From Chitinophagaceae bacterium UBA3961 (GTDB taxonomy: Bacteria > Bacteroidota > Bacteroidia > Chitinophagales > Chitinophagaceae): a stretch of DNA of 10,512 nt. This document shows positions 6,098 through 10,512 of the stretch, piece by piece. The position numbers and the translations under genes were made by a program. Below the pieces are notes generated by a model. The model searched no databases. It worked only from the letters and a program-made list of their open reading frames with translations, and was not told where the DNA came from. Positions within the stretch are counted from its first letter, which is position 1; every line of letters begins with the position of its first letter. The stretch is taken from contig DGDD01000242.1 in assembly GCA_002385265.1 (NCBI GenBank), positions 1 through 10,512 on the forward strand. Reading direction: 5' to 3'.

Positions 6098-8347
6098 ATG
6101 AAACGAGTTTTAGTGTTGTTGAGTGTGATGTCCACTGCATTGTATGTAACGGCTCAACAAAAAGATCCTATTAAAAAAGATACAGTAGATCGATTTAATA
6201 CAGTGATGCCCGAGGTAACTGTAGTGGGCAGAAACAGTACCAGTGATATTCACCAAATGCCCGAAATTGTAGGTACTTCAATTTATGCAGGTAAGAAATC
6301 GAGCTTGGTGGTGATGGATAATGTAAAAGGTAATGTAGCTACCAATACCATGCGTCAAATCATTGCAAAAGTTCCGGGTATACATGTATGGGAGAGTGAT
6401 GGTAGCGGTATTCAAATTGGAATCAGTGCCCGTGGTTTAAGTCCGAATAGAAGTTGGGAGTTTAATGTGCGTCAGAACGGTTATGATATTGCAGCCGATC
6501 CTTTTGGGTATCCGGAAGCATACTACAATCCGCAATTACAGGCTGTGCAACGCGTAGAAATCATTCGCGGACAGGGAGCGCTCCAATACGGTCCCCAATT
6601 CGGTGGCATGGTGAACTATATTCTAAGAAATGGAAGTGAGATCAAAAAACCATTTGAATTTGAAACACAGCAAACTGTGGGTTCTTTCGGGCTGATCAAT
6701 TCATACAATGCCATTGGCGGTCAGCAAGGGAAAGTACATTACTACGCTTTCTTCGATCATCGCAATGCTAATGGTTGGAGAGAGAACAGTGCTTATTATA
6801 CCAATGCCGGATTTGGAACAGTTACTTATAAATTCACCTCTAAGTTTTCATTGACAGCAGAGTTCATGCAGAGTCATATTCGCAGTCAGCAGCCCGGTGG
6901 ATTAACTGATGCGCAATTCACTGCAAATGCGCGTCAAAGTTTTCGTTCAAGAAACTGGATAGATATTAAATGGAATACAGCTGCATTGATTGCCAACTAT
7001 CAAATTACTGATAAGCAGAAGCTGAATGTGAAACTATTTGGTGTGGCCGGAGATCGCAACAGTGTAGGCTTTGTTCGTGCGATCACCATCATGGATACCA
7101 TAGTTGCATCAACAAAACAGTACAACAGCAGAACCGTAGACATTGATCAATATAGAAACCTAGGATTAGAAGCGAGGTATTTGAATTTGTATACTTTGTT
7201 TGGTCGCCAAGCTGCCTTTAGTGCCGGTTTGCGCGCATACGAAGGAAAAACAGATCGTTTTAGAGACGGGGTTGGAACAACAGGTACAAACTATGACCTC
7301 ACACGCGTTGATGGCAAATGGCCCAGAGATTTGGATTTTCTGAGCAAGAACGCGGCCCTGTTTGTTGAGCAGTCTTTTTCACCAGTAAAAAATCTATTGA
7401 TCATCCCCGGTATTCGATACGAATATCTTTGGGCCAAAGCTTCAGGTATTACTTCCTACACAAGTGCGGGAGATCCTGTTTACTTGCAGAATTTAGAAAA
7501 AGGAAGAAGCTTTTTCTTGGCCGGAATTGGAGCAGAGTATCATGTGAACAGTTTTAGCGAAATCTATGGAAACATCACTCAAAGCTATCGACCCATTCAG
7601 TTTGCAGATTTAACTGCAGCACCAACTACCGATGTAGTGGATCCGAATATGAAAGATGCCAGTGGCTACAATATTGATTTAGGATACCGTGGTAAGTGGC
7701 ATGATGCTATCTTCTTTGATGTAAGTGCTTATTACTTGCAATACAACAATAGAGTTGGTTCGATCACACAACAAAGAACAGATGGAACGTTCTACAACTA
7801 CAGAACCAATGTTGGAAACAGTGTGAGTAAAGGTATTGAGAGCTTGGTAGAATGGAATCCATTCAAAACCTTTTCTGCTAAAGCAAGAAAGTTTGACGCG
7901 AGTTTATTTGTATCTTATGGATTCACAGAAGCGCGTTACGGTAATTTCAAAGTAGTTACCAAAAACAGCGCGAACCAATTGGTGGAAACCAACTTGAAAG
8001 ACAAATTTGTAGAAAATGCTCCTCAGCATATCGTAAGAGCAGGTGTTACACTTCAATACACCAAGTTTTCGCTTACTACTCAATGGAGCCATGTTTCAGG
8101 ATCTTTTGCCGATGCGAACAATACCGTTACGCCAACAGCAAATGGACAAGCCGGATACATTCCTTCCTATACAGTGGTTGATATCACCGCAGTAATCAAA
8201 TGGAATAATAGTTTGAATCTGAAAGCAGGAGTGAACAATGCTACCGATGCTCGTTATTTTACCAGAAGAGCCGGTGGGTATCCGGGTCCGGGTTTACTTC
8301 CTTCCGATGGACGAAATGTTTTCTTAAGCATCACAGCAAAACTTTAG
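6098..8347 (+). CDS. FecA-like TonB-dependent outer-membrane ferric siderophore receptor
   Basis: The start is taken at the ATG at 6098 because it begins a clean signal peptide (MKRVLVLLSVMSTALYVTAQ); the in-frame TTG at 6071 would only add nine residues. The protein is 749 aa. A TonB-box-like segment (PEVTVVG, 38-44) precedes the plug domain (~58-180), with NTMRQIIAKVPGIHVWE, ISARGLSPNRSWEF and VQRVEIIRGQGALQYGPQFGGMVNYI broken across ~83-175, then a β-barrel to the end. Similarity to E. coli FecA extends into the barrel: GWRENSA, QPGGLTDAQF and FADANNTVTPTANGQAGYIP all have FecA counterparts. It therefore probably imports ferric dicitrate or a related ferric chelate using TonB energy. No N-terminal STN signalling domain and no CarboxypepD-like domain are present. 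The C-terminus ends in Leu (SITAKL), not the usual Phe. A strong terminator follows. The receptor family is firm; the substrate is inferred. Confidence 0.93.
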   Translation: MKRVLVLLSVMSTALYVTAQQKDPIKKDTVDRFNTVMPEVTVVGRNSTSDIHQMPEIVGTSIYAGKKSSLVVMDNVKGNVATNTMRQIIAKVPGIHVWESDGSGIQIGISARGLSPNRSWEFNVRQNGYDIAADPFGYPEAYYNPQLQAVQRVEIIRGQGALQYGPQFGGMVNYILRNGSEIKKPFEFETQQTVGSFGLINSYNAIGGQQGKVHYYAFFDHRNANGWRENSAYYTNAGFGTVTYKFTSKFSLTAEFMQSHIRSQQPGGLTDAQFTANARQSFRSRNWIDIKWNTAALIANYQITDKQKLNVKLFGVAGDRNSVGFVRAITIMDTIVASTKQYNSRTVDIDQYRNLGLEARYLNLYTLFGRQAAFSAGLRAYEGKTDRFRDGVGTTGTNYDLTRVDGKWPRDLDFLSKNAALFVEQSFSPVKNLLIIPGIRYEYLWAKASGITSYTSAGDPVYLQNLEKGRSFFLAGIGAEYHVNSFSEIYGNITQSYRPIQFADLTAAPTTDVVDPNMKDASGYNIDLGYRGKWHDAIFFDVSAYYLQYNNRVGSITQQRTDGTFYNYRTNVGNSVSKGIESLVEWNPFKTFSAKARKFDASLFVSYGFTEARYGNFKVVTKNSANQLVETNLKDKFVENAPQHIVRAGVTLQYTKFSLTTQWSHVSGSFADANNTVTPTANGQAGYIPSYTVVDITAVIKWNNSLNLKAGVNNATDARYFTRRAGGYPGPGLLPSDGRNVFLSITAKL

Positions 8348-8377
8348 GTTATAGATTGGTTGATAGTTACAAAAAGT

Positions 8378-8417
8378 TAGGCCGATTCTTTTTAAGAATC
8401 GGCCTACGATTGTTTTT
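8378..8417. terminator. Intrinsic terminator after the FecA-like receptor gene
   Basis: A perfect 13-bp stem pairs 8378-8390 (taggccgattctt) with 8394-8406 across a TTT loop, starting 31 nt after the receptor stop codon. A T-rich tract (8410-8417) follows a few bases downstream. An A5 run at 8371-8375 would serve as the U-tract from the other strand, so it may also stop leftward transcripts from the convergent neighbour. Confidence 0.85.
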
Positions 8418-8478
8418 CGCAAACTTAACCTTCAACTGTGGTTTCACATGGTACTGGATTTTATAACTGTTTGGTTTT

Positions 8479-8494
8479 TCAATAGGCCTATTGA
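8479..8494. repeat. 16-bp perfect palindrome with extended arms
   Basis: tcaataggcctattga is its own reverse complement. Beyond a 3-nt bulge (8495-8497) the arms resume as gtttt (8474-8478) against aaaac (8498-8502), so a longer hairpin or cruciform spanning 8474-8502 is possible. It could be a protein-binding site or an RNA hairpin; no direct function is evident. Confidence 0.7.
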
Positions 8495-8533
8495 CTAAAA
8501 ACGGGAGCAAACTTTACTCTACGTTTTAAAGGA

Positions 8534-8555
8534 AGGGGAGCAAGATTACTCCCCT
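8534..8555. repeat. Short GC hairpin in the intergenic region
   Basis: Arms aggggag (8534-8540) and ctcccct (8549-8555) form a 7-bp stem around an 8-nt loop, caagatta. A partial copy of the same segment (gggagcaa plus ttactc) lies 33 bp upstream at 8503-8519. No poly-T follows on either strand, so it is not a standard terminator. Confidence 0.6.
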
Positions 8556-8697
8556 ATTAACCCCTAAACCCTAAACCGTAGAAAAGGCTTTTCATGAATG
8601 ATATATAGGATCGTTTTCATGGAATTCGTTGATATTTGGATTGAATCTTATTTTAAGTCCTAACTAAATTAATTCCCGGCTTCTTCATTTCAGAAGT

Positions 8698-8810
8698 AAA
8701 AACACGAAGGATTTGTTGCGAAAAATAATACGTGTTTTCCTATCGTAAAACCTACCTAATCAACACTTCATCTCTCATTGTTTTACGGCAGATATAGTTT
8801 CAGAAACTAT
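8698..8810. repeat. Cluster of three successive inverted repeats
   Basis: Three exact 8-bp inverted repeats occur one after another: aaaacacg (8699-8706) with cgtgtttt (8731-8738), cgtaaaac (8744-8751) with gttttacg (8780-8787), and atagtttc (8794-8801) with gaaactat (8803-8810). The last is extended by a flanking ggc (8787-8789) and gcc (8811-8813) across a bulge. They could fold as consecutive RNA stems on either strand; the last may be the 3' end of the minus-strand transcript. The arms are mostly AT-rich, so chance cannot be excluded. Confidence 0.5.
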
Positions 8811-8877
8811 GCCAAAGCAGTGTAATGTGGAAAACTATGGGGGAGATGGGAATAGCTTAACACCCTTTAAAAAAATG

Positions 8878-10512
8878 TTAACGAATGAGGGTAACGGCCC
8901 CCGATTTTCTTAAGAATTGATTACGAACATCATAGCCTTCAATCACCCAATAGTAGGTTCCAATTGGAGCAGGTTTTCCTCCAATATTACCGTCCCATGA
9001 CAAAGTAATATCTCTAGATTCAAATACCAATTGACCATAGCGATTGAAGATTTTCAATCCTTGGTGACGAAAATAACCAACAAGAGTAATCACAAACTTA
9101 TCGTTGATGCCATCACCATTCGGACTGAATGCATTAGGTATTGTTAGCGCCGTAATGTCTTCCACTTTAATTGTAGCAGAACCATTGCCGGGATCGCAGG
9201 TTCCTACAGTTACTCTTACTTTATAAGTGATGTTCTCCGGCACACTGTTGATAGTGAAGATCCCCGTATTGTTTTTTTGCAATACATTGTTATTCGCATC
9301 CAGTAATTCGTAAACGGCATTCTGTTGAAAGTTTACCACACTGATGGTTGCTTTGCTGTTTCTAGCTACGGTTATGGTAGTATACACAGGAGCCGCAATG
9401 GTTCTTGTTGCAGCCAGCACAGTATAATTAGAGGTTTGATATTTGCAGCCATTATTGTCTGTTATAACTGCAAAATAAACACCGGGTGATAGATTGGAAA
9501 TATTGGTAGTACTTCCCACAGCGTTTGTTCCTTGGAACCAATTGAAACTAAGACTTCCTTGATCAATGGAAGCAGCCAAACCGGTAATAGCCCCTTTTCC
9601 CAAGCTACAAGTGTCGTCTACAATCTTGATTTTTGATTCATCTACAATTGCCATCGGCGCATTAACAATTGTTTTCTTGAAAATGGATTGCACACAGCCG
9701 TTTGTATCCGTCGCAATCAAAAAGTAATTGGCAGGACTGAGATTAGCAATCGATAGGGTTGAACCAATATTCGTAAGACTGTCTCTTAACCAACTAAACT
9801 TAAAGAGATTGTTTGAAGCGCTAAGTTGTGTTACATCAATACTTCCATTGTTGTTTCCGCAGCTTGCATTTTTGAAATCATGCTGTGCAACAGCAACCGG
9901 AATGGGAAGGCTTTGTTTGATGCTGTAAGCGTTTGTTTGAATGCTGCATCCAAAACTGTTGCTGGCTGTTAGTGTATAGGTTCCAATTGCTTTGTTTGCA
10001 AGCTCTAGTGCATTGCCTACCACGACGCCTGCTTGATCTTTCCAAACATAGCTATCTGCCCCCGTTATTTGAATGCCTGTTATGCTTCCATTTATAACAG
10101 TACAACCGGTTGGATTTACCTTTACAGCACTCGTGTCTAACTGAATACTTCCTTGGTCTGCAATATTGAATGCCAATGAAACTACCGTATCGCAATTTCC
10201 CGCGTCTTTCATTTTCAAGAAATAGCGTCCTGCTTTTACATTCACAAGGTCGAGGGTATTGCCCACCGTTTGGTTGTTCGCATCTACCCATCTGTAATAG
10301 ACCGGCGCAATTGTATTTTGAGTGGTCACACCTGTAATAGAACCATTGGAGTTGGAGCATGTACTGTTCTTAATGGTTGCGTTGGTGGTGATCAGTAATG
10401 GGCTCGGAATGCTTGTAATGGTGTAAGTGAAAGTAGAATCGGCGCAACCCAACTGAGGGTCGTACACAATTAGTTTGTAGCTGCCGGGTGCACGGTTGTT
10501 TAAATTGAAACT
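8878..10512 (-). CDS. Large secreted repeat protein with T9SS type B C-terminal domain, N-terminus outside window
   Basis: The frame is open to the right window edge (…NNRAPGSYKLIVYDPQLGC), so the GTG at 10467 is an internal Val and the gene starts beyond the window. Numbering from it, residues ~18-352 hold four repeats of about 83 aa. Each has Cys-x4/5-[NK]G[SA]I (C37, C122, C203, C287), a core [YF]xW, a [GN]xYxL/A strand, and a second Cys (C92, C174, C258, C341). The end of a fifth repeat lies before them. These resemble SprB/Ig-like adhesin repeats. Residues ~353-436 form a divergent module. Residues ~438-529 are the gliding-motility-associated C-terminal domain (CHU_C, TIGR04131-like): IPNAFSPNGDGINDKF, LKIFNRYGQLVFES, WDGN and PIGTYYWVIEGYD. 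That domain directs type IX secretion (type B). The protein is thus probably an exported surface adhesin or matrix protein; its ligand is unknown. It is convergent with the receptor gene and functionally unrelated as far as can be seen. Confidence 0.93.
   Translation of the reverse strand, partial: SFNLNNRAPGSYKLIVYDPQLGCADSTFTYTITSIPSPLLITTNATIKNSTCSNSNGSITGVTTQNTIAPVYYRWVDANNQTVGNTLDLVNVKAGRYFLKMKDAGNCDTVVSLAFNIADQGSIQLDTSAVKVNPTGCTVINGSITGIQITGADSYVWKDQAGVVVGNALELANKAIGTYTLTASNSFGCSIQTNAYSIKQSLPIPVAVAQHDFKNASCGNNNGSIDVTQLSASNNLFKFSWLRDSLTNIGSTLSIANLSPANYFLIATDTNGCVQSIFKKTIVNAPMAIVDESKIKIVDDTCSLGKGAITGLAASIDQGSLSFNWFQGTNAVGSTTNISNLSPGVYFAVITDNNGCKYQTSNYTVLAATRTIAAPVYTTITVARNSKATISVVNFQQNAVYELLDANNNVLQKNNTGIFTINSVPENITYKVRVTVGTCDPGNGSATIKVEDITALTIPNAFSPNGDGINDKFVITLVGYFRHQGLKIFNRYGQLVFESRDITLSWDGNIGGKPAPIGTYYWVIEGYDVRNQFLRKSGAVTLIR

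Larger units (their letters stand above)
8418..8877. other. Gene-free convergent intergenic region rich in inverted repeats
   Basis: About 460 nt lie between the receptor terminator and the stop codon of the minus-strand surface protein. I find no credible gene: the longest ATG frame I noted in the middle is a 14-codon one at 8619-8663 with no support. The region does contain a 16-bp perfect palindrome (8479-8494), two related GGGAGCAA...TTACTC segments (8503-8519 and 8536-8551) of which the second is a hairpin, the doublet ccctaaaccctaaa near 8565, and three inverted repeats between 8698 and 8810. It may contain a structured RNA, 3' ends of the flanking transcripts, or decayed repeat DNA. 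No T-rich terminator for the minus-strand gene is clear. Confidence 0.7.

Noticed and set aside
8420..8427. Minus-strand TAAGTTTG, a match to the -7 consensus
   Set aside because: No -33 element at proper spacing, and it would fire straight into the terminator and antisense to the receptor gene; probably chance.
8560..8578. Telomere-like CCCTAAA doublet
   Set aside because: Only two units in a bacterial intergenic region; no array and no sign of a linear chromosome end.
8619..8663. 14-codon ATG frame (MEFVDIWIESYFKS) in the intergenic region
   Set aside because: Too short, no ribosome site or recognisable peptide type, and a frame this short is expected by chance.
10052..10360. 102-codon minus-strand frame overlapping the surface protein gene
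   Set aside because: It is an out-of-frame shadow of the repeat-protein gene, with a Cys/Arg/Asn-rich peptide of no recognisable family.

Overview
The window looks like a chromosomal segment of a Bacteroidota bacterium, plausibly Chitinophagaceae or a relative. The signs are a gliding-motility/type IX secretion (T9SS type B) C-terminal domain, a TlpA-like thioredoxin protein of the Bacteroidota type, TAnnTTTG-type -7 boxes, no obvious Shine-Dalgarno sequences, and a moderately low GC content. The family-level guess is inference; the phylum is well supported.

Layout, left to right. (1) nt 1-873 (+): 3' part of a TlpA/ResA-like thiol-disulfide protein, cut by the window edge. (2) nt 874-906: a strong symmetrical hairpin shared as terminator with the convergent gene. 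(3) nt 909-3533 (-): complete alaS (alanyl-tRNA synthetase). (4) nt 3534-3697: compact promoter region between alaS and the next gene, with a -7-like box on each strand. (5) nt 3698-4669 (+): membrane-anchored M23 (LytM) cell-wall endopeptidase with all metal ligands intact. (6) nt 4670-5023: gene-free, made of three successive low-complexity repeat modules, ending in a palindrome against the next start codon. (7) nt 5024-5965 (+): AraC-family activator with a cysteine-rich N-terminal half. (8) nt 5966-6097: a pair of 17-bp direct repeats 21 bp apart, placed like an AraC-type operator. (9) nt 6098-8347 (+): FecA-like TonB-dependent outer-membrane receptor, followed by a strong terminator. (10) nt 8418-8877: gene-free convergent intergenic region rich in inverted repeats. 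(11) nt 8878-10512 (-): C-terminal part of a large secreted repeat protein (SprB-like repeats plus T9SS type B sorting domain), running off the right edge.

The one functional unit that hangs together is the AraC regulator plus the FecA-like receptor. They lie on one strand, and the operator-like direct repeat sits where a class II activator would bind. The likely role is regulated uptake of ferric citrate or another ferric siderophore. The receptor lacks the STN signalling domain of E. coli FecA and no fecI/fecR is present, so a one-component regulator seems to replace the sigma/anti-sigma route. The remaining genes are housekeeping (alaS), envelope maintenance (M23, TlpA-like) and surface adhesion or motility (T9SS cargo). 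I found no CRISPR array, tRNA, rRNA, transposase or defence system. Most of the window is ordinary; the points worth checking are the AraC/FecA regulation and the structured intergenic DNA.
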